From assembly GCA_977006965.1 (NCBI GenBank), contig OZ345371.1:1922001-1986000 (forward strand): a stretch of 64,000 nt of DNA, given 5' to 3'. This document shows positions 10,001 to 19,385 of this stretch, one piece after another (the first letter of the stretch is position 1; every line of letters begins with the position of its first letter). Source of the DNA: Phymatolithon calcareum. Its lineage: Eukaryota > Rhodophyta > Florideophyceae > Hapalidiales. Below the pieces are notes generated by a model. It was not told where the DNA came from, did not search any database, and saw only the letters and a list, made by a program, of their open reading frames with translations. A program made the position numbers and the translations under genes.

Positions 10001-11126
10001 GCTCTTGAAGTGCGACATCACGAAGTAGAGGGAGCGAAACTTGGATAGGTGCAACATGCATAGCAGCATTATACACAAATGTTCGCAGTACAGGTAAATC
10101 GACGCATCGTTCAATACGATCTAAAACCGAAGTCGCACCGGGTGGAAGAACCGGTACAACATTATTATGCACAGTCTCAAACCATAGCAGCAACTGCTCC
10201 CTACTGCTCACGCTCAGATCCTTAGCAACAAGACAAACAGCAACTCGAGTCGGCATTCCCAACAAAAGCTCCTCCCACATTGAATCCCGATCCACAAACA
10301 AGTTATCCAAAATCGCCACATCCACAAACTTCATCCAAGAACTCTCCTCCGGCGACACCAGTTGCCGCCCCAACACACTCGGAACACTGACAATAACACT
10401 CGGCACACAAATATCAACCTTCTCCTCACCCCCGTTCCCCCCCCTCCGCCCCTTCCGTGCAAGCGCAGCAACGGCACGCACATGTGCAATCGACGGCCTC
10501 GAGTTGACATCCCCAGTGTCCATCACAACCGCCCCATCCGGCGCCGCCGCAAGCTGCGCGCTCAGCGCCGCATGAACCGCCTCAGCCGCCCTTGCAGACG
10601 GCGCACAGTAAAGCACCGTCTGCCGCCAGACGCGCGCGCGCAACGCAAGGTCAATCGCGACACCGACAGCGTCCTCCGCGGCCGCGGTATGAAACAGCAC
10701 TGATCGCGTCGCATGCAGCGCGCGAACAACATCACGCTGCCCCTGCGAGAGCGGGAAAGTCTCATGCGTGAAGAGCAGTTCGGCCGGAATGTCCACATGA
10801 ACGTCTTGCGCGCACTCGAACGGGCCGAATCGACAGCCTTCTGCCGTGCTGGCTGCAATATGGGCGTCGTCCCAGCGCACGGTCTTCAGTGTGCGCAGGT
10901 CGACGTACCGGTTTTCATCGCTTTCTTTGTCGAGGGCTGCTGTCGACGCGCGTGCGGTCGTTGCGACTGGCGTGGGGTGAGAGGTATGGCGCGGTCGTGC
11001 CCGGCGACAGAGAGGGCGGCGCGGGGGGTGCAGGAGATGCTTGCGTGCGATGCAGTGCTCGATGAAACAGACGGTGCGTTGGCGGCGCGGCATCCCGATG
11101 GACGGGGCGGATGGCGGTGAGGTCAT
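7059..11126 (-). CDS. ISE2/Ski2-like DSHCT protein, putative plastid pseudo-helicase
   Basis: The protein has 1355 residues and no introns. The first ~65 residues are rich in Arg, Pro, Ser, Thr and His and poor in acids, like a plastid transit peptide. Residues ~120-640 are collinear with the two RecA lobes of Ski2-like SF2 helicases: WEELLLGMP at 284-292, GIGVIQNGMLPALRFFIEELF at ~539-559, and a motif V region ALFVDTYLGPTELMSMP. The C-terminal ~170 residues match a DSHCT domain, including RGLERGDAVQELR. Its closest family by layout is chloroplast ISE2, which acts in plastid RNA processing. The catalytic signatures are missing: the Walker A equivalent reads TAAAEDAV (147-154), the DEVH equivalent ILDNLF (272-277), the SAT equivalent VAKD, and motif VI SLAGRVGKDD. 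The family call is firm; lack of ATPase activity is inferred. Confidence 0.88.
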   Translation of the reverse strand: MTSPPSAPSIGMPRRQRTVCFIEHCIARKHLLHPPRRPLCRRARPRHTSHPTPVATTARASTAALDKESDENRYVDLRTLKTVRWDDAHIAASTAEGCRFGPFECAQDVHVDIPAELLFTHETFPLSQGQRDVVRALHATRSVLFHTAAAEDAVGVAIDLALRARVWRQTVLYCAPSARAAEAVHAALSAQLAAAPDGAVVMDTGDVNSRPSIAHVRAVAALARKGRRGGNGGEEKVDICVPSVIVSVPSVLGRQLVSPEESSWMKFVDVAILDNLFVDRDSMWEELLLGMPTRVAVCLVAKDLSVSSREQLLLWFETVHNNVVPVLPPGATSVLDRIERCVDLPVLRTFVYNAAMHVAPIQVSLPLLRDVALQELTQHNTDADVDYSSALLHGVRVMEAMKPEELLFRSSHEAEYADFVSILLHDSKKTEKAVRAKSRKRVSVKKKSRTASSISAARKRRNGFYSDSLIFPAIMLVQGRLEAVSAANAYISAADEDTKLMWDDLSRQHLQDVVDQFVDKHQNDLDNEGRELMSMLTKGIGVIQNGMLPALRFFIEELFRAGFIPALFVDTYLGPTELMSMPSGKTIIVQSSAFAEIDDKHKGLVKGATVASLAGRVGKDDVGNIIVMWYDEAVDDAEAASEIATGLLLPVLSENQRMPKRNGFPEVATTNRPDVDDASFLKKLLGPHRVQRSNEQLWSSYAGVLRSLRSFGLDGYKAVLEYTTDSYQGWLVGATLRATREKMQVEQKAIDQRLSSVNWAEIALHDRRLAKHQECVRVLKAMKSHESAVLSERVATMLGGCRPGCIIGLRSQSNAIGPGDVGEDSGVPKDIPIGGKSNDSGGVAVAETEVKTLAKVEESKGTVSTEFIPAVFVTVLDRSRKKGKLCPIEANFIVICIMMDGVWTMVPSKDVVAEAAEDTASISGIDLLEVPHLATFDLDPLLGWAKCKPVTDSEILALERISDELIGEVTAGGTSSLKRISLPEFEKQKLRVGTSLRLLQETSWYGKEDELQEVRRLRRRAAKLNDYATSFQSTETRLELVLNRIQESRRTAQRARLAVLEDCNAVRIHSDDDMEMTPIGALASILPGPYPLFTSACLLLVDGIEKLSAPELAAFVSISTGLDGAGKRHSRSHGFKFSSNRLDTMMDDESDEMASVNHSSDREPLRGIRDVDELEGVLPNEMLNVMEEILRALHMLQHRHTLGKVPSADSAEPVALAEVAPATLGLRAARPALCFARGDEWENVVSLRGLERGDAVQELRLVTVILSIIAGGGAIGEFGEVVRERATRALSFMQRWPVCDTEDSQMLVESGIVFKEWNGQSYDRWWRANRDRIRELVESVETSNTIQSVEAEVME

Positions 11127-11249
11127 TGAGTTTTGGGTGCGGACTCACGGCCCGACGTTAGGGTCGAGATCTCCGAAGTGTGGTACACGTGGAAGACGTG
11201 AGTTTGAGGATCTGATCCCAATTACTATAATAGAGTAATTTTTCGCTCG

Positions 11250-11690
11250 TGCGAGCATTGGGAAATCCGGCCGCACAACTGGTCAAGTGTTCATTTTCTC
11301 CTGATGGTGACAGAATAATTTTCGAGTCCTGCGATGGCATTTTTCGCACTTTCGACTTTCTGACTGGCGTGCGCTAGTGGGACGAATGGACAGGCGATCG
11401 GCTTGGCAGTCCAATAGGACGGCACACAGGATGGTTGGGTGAATAGCGTTTCACTCAGTCATGAGGGCGCCTTGCGATCTCCGGCGCCGGTAACCCCACT
11501 GGGCGTGCGGCTTTGAGGCGCGGAGACATCGGCTCAAATAGTGGGTCGTGTGGAAAGTGCTGCAGCGGTAGTGCCACATCTCCCTTCATTCAGCGTAAAC
11601 AACATGCAAATGGTCTTTGGTTACATTGACGGCACTGTTCGGACATGAAGCATTAAATCAGGTGAGCAGATGCGACGGAAGGTCCTACAA
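11250..11690 (+). pseudogene. WD40-repeat gene relic (copy A)
   Basis: One frame (through 11446) reads VKCSFSPDGDRIIFESCDG, then IFRTFDFLTG, a stop, then WDEWTGDRLGSPIGRHTGW. That is the F-SPDG-RI-S-S-DG--R-WD--TG---G-P--GHT-W cadence of WD40 repeats. The next frame (11439-11690) continues with VNSVSLSHEGAL, GAETSAQIVG, FGYIDGTVRT, a stop in place of the expected Trp, and SIKSGEQM. Each stop falls inside a repeat, so this is a dead array of about three blades. Tandem WD40 arrays of this style are typical of large signalling or NLR-like proteins, but no NACHT or other domain is visible here. Confidence 0.7.
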
Positions 11691-12378
11691 AAGACGACTA
11701 GTTTTCGATGAGCAGGAAACATCTAGAAAATGTGGCAGCGCCGCAGGAAGAAAAACTTGGCACGAGGAAGCCCTGTGCGAGATACACACACCTTTGGCCC
11801 ACATCTTTCCCAGCACATGCATCTGCTTGGAAAGAAATGGACCAGAGATACGCGGCAGAAGTGTACATCTGCTGTAACTCGATGTTCACGAACCCGCATG
11901 CTGAGCACGCTAGTTGGAACTCTGCCGTCTGTCCTTCTGTTGCGGGAATTCAAGGAGTGTTTGCTACTGAGCTGATTAGTGGCGCAGTTCCAATGTTTAA
12001 CTTCGTGCGTCGCATCTCACACCATTGGAGTGAGATGCGAAAATACAAGTTGAGAACCGCCGGTGTTTCCCAATCGCTAAGGGTAGCAATACAATGCGAA
12101 ACAATCTGCCACGCCCAAAGGATGGTCATCTTTCGCGAAACAAAGGGAAGAAGCTGCATGATAGTGTAGTGCACAGCAGTGAAATTCGGCCGGTAATGTG
12201 ATCCCGTGAACCAGTGTCCAGGAGCCGCAGCATCACGTGGTGAAGTGGAAAACCAGAGTACACGACAACGACTTAACTGGTAGCTAGGTAGAGCTTAGTT
12301 CGCAGCGGCAGTGACGCGCGTTTGCGTACATGTTCGCTGGGCGAAGCCGCATGGGAGCTGTCAGTCCCTCGACATATC

Positions 12379-12397
12379 GTGTGTGTGTGTGTGTGTG
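12379..12397 (+). repeat. (GT)n microsatellite
   Basis: Nine and a half uninterrupted GT units lie inside copy A of the WD40-associated repeat and are absent from copy B. This looks like a local expansion. Confidence 0.95.
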
Positions 12398-12990
12398 CAG
12401 CTCAGCGACGGCGAGCGTAGGATCAAAAATGCCCCGGTGATCTTGACCAGCATTCGCTGGGAGTACAAAACGCAGCTTCCTGTGCTTGGACTACACGTGG
12501 TCGTGCAAAGCTTGAGGCGGGGACTGCGGACACAAGCTTGCTCCGGTGCTGGGGCTCTCGACCTAGCAGCGAACGGCGGACACCTGGAAATAGCGCCGAT
12601 CTCATTCAAGAGGTGCAAATGCAGCGCAACGAAAGATGTGCGGCTGCAGTGATAACCGGCGATGGTTTGCACATGGCGGGCGGATGCAATGGGCACGCCC
12701 AGCGATGTTCGTCAGCGAGCAGAGGATGTTCAGGGCGGAAGTGGATCGCGGCAATGGTCCTGCGGGGTGGTCGCAGTTGAAGGCGATGACATAAGACGGC
12801 AAGAATTGCACAACAAAGTTCTCCGCCTGTTCATTCACTTTGGGAGACACAGATTCTGCACGTAGATGCATGCATACTGTACAGTAATAATTACTATACT
12901 AATTTATTTACCTCACGTGGTGAAGCGAAGAGGAGCAAGTCTGCCCCTGATTGGCTATTCTAGCGCTTGCTTATTTCTGATGATTGTCGT

Positions 12991-13350
12991 AGGAATGAGC
13001 ATCGATATTTCGATATCAACGAAATATCAGATATCAACCCAAAGATATTATAAATCATATCAAAAATATCAGTTCAAAATCTTAAATCTCTCTTCGGAGA
13101 GACGAAACGTACCACCGGCAGGTGGAATCATAACATCCACACGTGTACCTCGAAAATTGGTGTTACTTTTGAAAAAATTGTGCAAAAATGAAGCTCATAA
13201 TAATTGATATATCAAGGAGCTTGAATATCAACCCTCGAGCATTCCTGGCTGATACATTGTCATACCTCTGATATTATATCAGAGGTTAGGCCAAAATATC
13301 AAAAGTGGTATCAGACTTCAGGATCTCGTTGATGCTCATCTCTAGATTGC
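12991..13350. repeat. AT-rich tract dense in GATATC/ATATCA words
   Basis: More than ten copies of ATATC/GATAT occur in about 340 bp, including CGATATTTCGATATC and CTCTGATATTATATCAGAGG, a near-perfect hairpin at about 13266-13285. The ends carry a short inverted match, ATGAGCATC (about 12997) against GATGCTCAT (about 13332). A degenerate MITE is possible but the termini are too short to be sure. Confidence 0.4.
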
Positions 13351-13553
13351 CGGTACTATTCGTCGTCACCGTAGCCCGGCAAGCCATGCGAGGACGTTCC
13401 TGGGGCGTCACCATCACCTGGTGATGCTGATCAGAGAGATACAGTAAATCATCAGAGCTACATACAGTATTAATTTCGTTCTGCTGAATGGTTTTTCAAA
13501 ATTGGTGTTGCCAATTACACAGTCCCGTTCTTACTGCTATAGCACAAAAATGC

Positions 13554-14870
13554 TTACAATGCGTGCTGCAGTGCTACAGCATCTGGCAACACACTTGCAG
13601 CAATCCCGCTTATTCCCCCACTCTCCACCTCTTCCCAGTACGAATTCCACCGACCCCTTTCCACAAAAGCCACAGCCGCGTCATTCTGCACCTTCATAAA
13701 CACCTCCGGATCCCCCTCCCTCGGCGTGAGTCCCGCAACCCTCGCAACAAATCTCGGCAACCTTGTCGCGAAATCCGACGCATTATTGTGACCCCCACCA
13801 ATAACCTTGACGCTCCAATACCACCCCCTCCCCTCCGGTCTACCCAGCCTCCGTCGCAACGCAATGCTATCGTTCATTCCAGACCGTTCCTGATCAATAA
13901 ACAACACCCTAGCATCTCCAACATCACCTTCTTCAACCATCTTCCTCCCAACCGGATACAACCACGGATCAAGACATATGACATCTGCAACATTCTCCCG
14001 AACATCCCCGCGTCGCGCCGCAAAGCAGAACGCAAGTGCCGTCCCGGCGCCAAAACTGTGCCCCGCAACCGAAACGGGCACCCCCAAAGCAACACACCCT
14101 TCAAAGTCCACAATCCCCCCCGTCCTTCCACCAGGCAGCATCTTCTGCCTCATCCTTCCCCCCGCAATCTCGCGAATATCCCCGAGCACATCCACAAGCT
14201 CGTCCACGCGCTGTCCGAGCTGCCCCTGTCTGAACTGAAACTCATCCACATCATCTGGAACACGTCTGTACGGCACGCGCACCCTCTCCACGCCCTTGTA
14301 CGCCGCAAACGCGCTCCCGTCTGTATGCTCTGCGGCGACGACGACACGGCCCGTCGCCGCAAGCGCGGCGCAAAACGTTACATACCCACCCAGCGACCCG
14401 CCCAATCCGTGCGAGAATAGCACTATCGGAAACTGACCGTGTGCGACCGGCGCGTCAAGCGCGAATGGAAGGGAAACGGATAGCAGTGATGCGAGCAAGG
14501 GGGAGAGCAGGGATGGGAGGCGGAGATAGTTTACGAGGGCGACGGCGTTCTCGTTGGGGAATGCTGTCGATGACGGGGGAGACCAGGACGCGAGGGGGGA
14601 GGTGGATGGGAGGCAGGGGTAGAAGATTCGGACCCGGAGTCCGCTTGTGGGAAGGAGGCAGTCGTGGAGGGAGACGGGGTGAGCGGTGGTCATGAGGAAC
14701 GGACGGGGGAAGAAGGGGCGGAGGGCGATGGGATGGGGGGCAGAGGTGAGGGTGGGAAGTTTGATGAGATGGCGGGGGTGCGGGAGAGGGGGGCAGAGAG
14801 CAAACAGCATAATTTGCAGGATCGCTTCAGCGTTTTTCAACTTTTCTAGAATGAGATGATGACGTCTCAC
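13554..14870 (-). CDS. PAF-acetylhydrolase-like alpha/beta hydrolase
   Basis: The 438-codon ORF encodes an alpha/beta hydrolase with the signatures of the type II/plasma PAF-acetylhydrolase family. These are an oxyanion-loop region FSHGLGGSLGGY (152-163), the nucleophile elbow GHSFGAG with Ser272, ICLDPW with Asp301, and GGGHNNASDF with His361. The family hydrolyses short or oxidised acyl chains at the sn-2 position of phospholipids. The first 59 residues are Pro/His-rich and may be outside the true protein: a Met at residue 60 (14693) would give 379 residues, close to cytosolic PAFAH2 length. If the long start is used, the segment could be a targeting sequence. No introns are apparent. GC content is much higher than in the flanking repeats. 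Confidence 0.87.
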   Translation of the reverse strand: MRRHHLILEKLKNAEAILQIMLFALCPPLPHPRHLIKLPTLTSAPHPIALRPFFPRPFLMTTAHPVSLHDCLLPTSGLRVRIFYPCLPSTSPLASWSPPSSTAFPNENAVALVNYLRLPSLLSPLLASLLSVSLPFALDAPVAHGQFPIVLFSHGLGGSLGGYVTFCAALAATGRVVVAAEHTDGSAFAAYKGVERVRVPYRRVPDDVDEFQFRQGQLGQRVDELVDVLGDIREIAGGRMRQKMLPGGRTGGIVDFEGCVALGVPVSVAGHSFGAGTALAFCFAARRGDVRENVADVICLDPWLYPVGRKMVEEGDVGDARVLFIDQERSGMNDSIALRRRLGRPEGRGWYWSVKVIGGGHNNASDFATRLPRFVARVAGLTPREGDPEVFMKVQNDAAVAFVERGRWNSYWEEVESGGISGIAASVLPDAVALQHAL

Positions 14871-15580
14871 TGTCGAAAAGATGATGGAGCTTCGTTATAC
14901 ACGTGGTATACGTCGACAAATCGTTTTTGCAATTATGGCCTTTGACGGAGATATTTACTCCAACCATGAGGCTTCATACAAATGCCTCAACACCAGTCTT
15001 GATAGGAACACAACCGCTCTGACGATAAGGACAATTAGTACCCTAGAACGAGCAGCGCGTTTTTTCTCGGTAAGGGACATAGTCCGCAATGTGGTGTTAT
15101 AAACTCTCGGCGTTCTGTTCCATCTTTCAGCGCATCTATCAAAATACTGGGCGTGAACCAGTGATATACCAGATCATGTACCTTTGGCGAAGATAATTTC
15201 TATGTACTTGTGAGACAGAGCTGCTATTCCCGCATTGTTCGTACCCACTGCAGCGTTGTCCTTCTTGTGCACAAGACAGCGGCGAGTAGCTTCCGAAACG
15301 TCAGAATTCCATTTTCAATGCTGAAAAGTGCGTTGAGGGCAGAACTCCCTGGTCCGGGTAACTATACTTGTCTCCCTTCCTTAAGAAGCGTGTGACAACC
15401 GGCACAATATCTTACGACGCTTGAAAAATAACAGCGCTAGCCATTATTCTTACAATTCGTCTACAAAACCATCGCTCAAACATGGCGTACAATAAATTAG
15501 ACAACAAGAAGAGAAGGCGTAATCCTATTTCAGGATCGAAAGCCAACTTTTCCCGGACAGGTTTACGATGGCACCGAAAC
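14871..15580. other. Intergenic, no gene recognised
   Basis: Only short ORFs (61-73 codons) without motifs are seen. The sequence from about 15580 (TGATATCTGTCGGCAACTAA) matches the flank near 23780-23825 and may be the outer edge of the nearby repeat element. Confidence 0.4.
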
Positions 15581-15808
15581 ACTTCGCAGTCATGTTTTCA
15601 ATGATATCTGTCGGCAACTAATGTGACTCTGCTAATTCGGAGTGTAGACCCATGCGGTTATTTACCTCACGGCACTTTTCCTCTGAACGGGATGGTACCA
15701 TAATTATTGAGTACCATGGCCTGTAACCGGGAGCACAGTATACCGCGAGCACAGAATTTGAAGCATTGCGTGGACACTAGCAATCCACGTAATGTGTAGT
15801 GTAACCCG

Positions 15809-15863
15809 AACTCCATCTTTGTGGGTTTCCCTATCAAATAGGGAAACCCACAAAGATGGAGTT
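15809..15863. repeat. Perfect 26-bp hairpin with 3-nt loop
   Basis: The left arm 15809-15834 (begins AACTCCATCTTTGTGGG) is the exact reverse complement of the right arm 15838-15863, and CAA forms the loop. Such a tight, error-free inverted duplication is recent or conserved. No T-rich run follows, and it lies in non-coding sequence, so a terminator role is not supported. Confidence 0.95.
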
Positions 15864-16439
15864 TGCCCACCAGAAAGGTATAAATACTAGGCCTACACGC
15901 TCAGGTATTGAGAATAAAGGTATCTGTTTATCAGTTCAAATCATGGAACCGTTAGGCCCAACGTGGGAAGACGACGCTGATCCCGTGAATTGGTCGATTT
16001 CAACTTTCGAGTCTAAATGTGCAACGATTTGGGAGCATGCTTGAGCTCGCTGAGTGTTCATCGACAGAGCGCAAAACTCGGCACCGAAGTTTGTAGTCGA
16101 CTAATGGCTATTGACTGGCGCGGAACACCCTGGAAGCAGCCAGCATAGCAACAATCTTTTCGCAAGAGACTGAGACATGTGTGCTAAAACGCCGACCAAT
16201 TGCCCGGCGATTGTACTAGGTGTCTACCCAATCGTAGACTGCGTGTGCCATGAAGAACATGGTTTTGATTTTCAGACTTGTTATTGACAAAACTCAATGT
16301 GGAGGTCATGAGGCAATAGTCCAGGACATTTTTTCGCTTCGATTCTCTTCTGCAACTTCGGAGCGCATTCATATTCTTTGTGCATTCCAGCGTTCGCAAG
16401 TGTTCGCACCAGTGTTGGTTAATGAAGATTATTATCAAC

Positions 16440-17822
16440 TGATTTCGTCATTTCAAGGAACGACGTCCAACTCCGTTCTTTCCAATCTCCCTCAACTACG
16501 TATTCAACCGCCTCTGAACGCGCGGTTGCCTCTCCAACTCGCGACAACCCTGGCGCGGTCCTCCGGCGCAAAGCGCTTTCGGCTTGGCACTCCTTCGAAA
16601 CGCTCTCGCTTGTCTAACCTTCGCTTCTCCTTGCTGCGACAGTTTTCGGCTGGCAAGGATATCCGTCTCTCCTCGTCGGTCATGTTGCACAAAGTCGGAA
16701 CTGAGCGTGCCTTCTTCTTTCGCAACCTGTATTCGTTCTGGATGCCTTGGCGCCTTTTCTGGCACACATCTCTTCCCGACACTCCCAATGAATGACGACG
16801 TTCGTCTTGACAAACTTGATGAGCAGGCACGTCTTGTTGGACGAGTGGTTCGGACTAACGATGTGCAATGGGAACAAGCTGGTTCGGTCTGCGGGTTGCA
16901 CTAGCGCCATGCCCGATAAGATTGTTCGTTGGTGGGGACGGTCGAGTCACGAATTTACTTGCGTTTTCCGGATAACAGTTCCCCACTGCCGTCGCATTGG
17001 AAGGAGACTGAATGCGCTGGCAGGCCAAGGTTTCGGCCTGATCTTTTTTCTTTCTTTATTTATTGTAGGTTTCGGAGTTGTCCTGGAACAACTCCACATC
17101 CTTACGGTTACAGTAGACTTTAACAGATACGAGTGGTACTTGATGTCACAACAGCACAAAGCCGCGCAAAGTGAAGAGCTTCGGGGAGCCTAACATCTAA
17201 ATCTCTACGCAGCCAATCCTCAGTCGCCGTCCTGCAAAGGGATGACCCGGGTTGGAACTCATTTAGGATGCTCACGGTAGCTGGTCATCTCGTTACCTTC
17301 TTTCATCTCTGCTTCCCTCTCCAGCACTTGCACTGTCATTGTTCCCTGAGAGACGCACGCTCCTTACGAAGGCTGATTCGGGTGATGAATGGGCGACGTG
17401 CGCTGCATTCCTTGCTCCTTGCGCACCTCGTCCAGAAGCTTTGTGGAGAAAATTTCAATATTCTGTGGGGAGAGACCATGTTGGATCCGGGACTTTTGGG
17501 GGCCAAAATTTTTCTGTTTGCTGTCGTCACCAGGTTCGGGAGCGGCTACCGGGGGAGTTGATTTTGATTGCGGACGAAGATAGGATTCATTCCGCTGCTT
17601 CGCACTAAAGTGCTGGGGGTCACCGTCTGTGGACCTTGCATGCGAAGTGCTGGGCTGCGAGGATGCACCGAAATCGCGGTGATGGTGCAAGACCCTCACT
17701 TATTCAATACGGCGCAAATGCAGATATGACGTCACTGTTTCTTCCAAAGCAACATTTTCTCGATTATACTACTGCTCCAGCAATAGAGGAGCAGTGCGGG
17801 CTGTGGGAACATCTTTGACGGA
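16440..17822 (-). pseudogene. Copy 1 of the basic disordered-protein family, truncated
   Basis: On the minus strand this closely parallels the intact ORF at 23831-25945. Shared peptides include HRDFGASSQPSTSHA, ERRISL.AENCRSKEKR and FEGVPSRKRFAPEDRARVV. It lacks about 325 bp relative to copy 3 (the C-terminal junction runs from GCGGTTGCCTCT straight to CGCGACAACCCTGG at about 16525-16545). It is interrupted by a retroelement fragment at about 17045-17310, and it stops abruptly at about 17822 where the 3' flank of copy 2 begins. Frame changes between its pieces confirm it is dead. Confidence 0.8.
17045..17310 (-). mobile_element. Truncated LINE fragment inserted in copy 1
   Basis: Comparison with copy 3 shows about 250 extra bases here, between GGCCTGATCTT and TTCCCTCTCCAGCACTTG. 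Read on the minus strand the insert ends in CAATAAATAAAGAAAGAAAA, the same AAAG-type tail as the family R LINEs at 44785 and 61035. No RT or RNase H remains. The likely target duplication is a short ATCT-like word, blurred by mutation. Confidence 0.6.
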
Positions 17823-18782
17823 GGAGCGCTTATGCGTCTACGTCGTGTGATCGTACAGTAGCGTCATGATTTGTCATTCCCCATCCATTTAAGATCTGAA
17901 TTGTTCTCTCTACACGGTTAAGACAGACGATGGTCTTCGCTGGTGATTTTGGGAGGCAATTTAAGATTCTAGTGGGACTCATGTGCCTCATTACAATATG
18001 TATGATGTTACAAGCCTCGGCGATCTAGGGGATGTGAGCCCACGATTACGTTCATCATCTGGTATGGACTGGACCCCGAAGAAATGTTAAGAACGGAAAA
18101 GGCATTAGAATCCATACTACTTTACAGCGTCACCAAAATTGACAAAATGGAGAACGGCGAGTCCCTGTATTAGGGACCAGGCGATATACTAGAATGAACA
18201 AGTTACGAAAAGCTGCTCCCGTGCAGTCTTAGGATTGCTAATGAGGGCTTTCAAATAAACAACTAAACAGTTGCAAAAAAATCATCTGGCCCAGCAAAGT
18301 CAATACAAGCACATTGGGAGAGACTCCTGCCCTATCTCGTAACGAATCCGTTACCTAAAATCTGCAAATAATTTTCGAAATGTAAAATCCGTCCGCATCG
18401 CTCGTCTACGAGCGCGCGATGCGTAAGACGTTTTCACCATTTTGATATCAGCGTGTTCAAGCGCTTCGAAAGTGTTTTCATTGAAGTCTTGTTATCGAAA
18501 GTTTTTATGAACATACTTTGTTATCTCGAGAACTTTCGCGCACCTGATATATCTTCACTTAGCAGAAAAAAAGTATCAACACATTTTGTTACCTCATGAA
18601 CCGACGCCCAGCTGCATTTTTCCCATCTCATTCAGCCGCCTATTCAACCTCTTCTGCGCGCGTGTTTCCCTCTGCTTCCTACGTTCAACTCTTTCTCTTT
18701 AAAGGCGAACATCTTCACTCTCCGACACTCGAAGGGCTTAAGGCGCGTTCGGCGAAACTGGCGACCGTAAAACAGTTGGTGC

Positions 18783-19385
18783 CCCGAGAGTTGTCTACAT
18801 CGCACAGACGGGCAGAGGTTATCTTACACCAATTGATTGGAGACTATACCCCCATGGTGACCGTGTTTAGGCATGGAGACACAATGTCGTCCGATCCAGT
18901 GTGCAAAACCTGTTACTCTGGTTTCAAGGAAACTGTCGAGCACCTAATTTTTAAGGTGTAATGGACGTTCCGTTTCCAGACGCAAGCTAGCCGCAACCTG
19001 AAATCACAGCGTGCCACAGGACAGGGGAGTAATTTTCCCCATCGACGTCCCGAAGGAGACTAGAGGTGGGTTTTTGTAGTCCACTGAATCGTGTTACGCC
19101 AACAAGAAAAGAAACTCTTCCATAGACAGAATCCAGCCAAAACCTCTTGGCACTAGGAATGTTGTCCTAAGCGTCAGCAGATGCGTGGTAACTTTTAAAT
19201 AAAAATCTACCTTTCTTCTTCTTCCAGACGTAAGTATATTGGTAGAGTGGATACAAAAACCGTATAAGAGCTATGCTGTGAGAGACCCTTAGCTATACTC
19301 AAATTCTGAACAATGAGAAGCTGTTGCAGAACAGCTTTCGGAGCTCACGTTCAGTGTTAGAGATCTTTCGGCAATAAAGAAAGAG
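18783..19385 (+). mobile_element. Family R LINE 3' end inserted in copy 2, itself carrying an insert
   Basis: Bases 18790-18960 encode SHRRAEVILHQLIGDYTPMV and VCKTCYSGFKETVEHLI, the zinc-motif C-terminus seen intact at 60700-60860. After a nested insert the element resumes at 19235 and ends with GGCAATAAAGAAAGAGAG at about 19370-19388. The host sequence of copy 2 then resumes with CATATGGCGGTGA, matching copy 4 at about 46228. Both borders are therefore defined by comparison with the empty site. Confidence 0.8.
18987..19223 (+). mobile_element. Family A LINE 3' fragment nested in the family R LINE
   Basis: The piece starts CTAGCCGCAACCTGAAATCAC and ends in the TTTTTAAATAAAAATCTACC..TTCTTCTTC tail; it matches 61460-61690 along its length. 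It is flanked by an 11-bp direct repeat, CCAGACGCAAG (18976-18986) and CCAGACGTAAG (19224-19234), which reads as a target-site duplication with one later change. Confidence 0.82.

Larger units (their letters stand above)
11230..12990 (+). repeat. Copy A of a ~1.8-kb repeat with decayed WD40 repeats at its left end
   Basis: This interval aligns by eye, in reverse complement, with about 21900-23775 over nearly its whole length. Shared words include CAACTGGTC, TGGACAGG, CAAATAGTGG, GTTCGGACATG, CATCACGTGGTGAAG-like and ATGCAGCGCAACGAAAGATG. The left ~450 bp encode WD40-like remnants (next entry). The right ~1.2 kb has no recognisable protein. I cannot tell whether this is a duplicated dead gene or a mobile element that captured part of one. 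The break between homologous and unique sequence lies close to the start of the ISE2-like gene. Confidence 0.7.

Noticed and set aside
13488-14420. A 310-codon + strand ORF opposite the PAF-AH-like gene
   Set aside because: The minus strand carries the complete Ser-Asp-His hydrolase signature. The + frame is a Pro/His/Arg-rich mirror with no family features.
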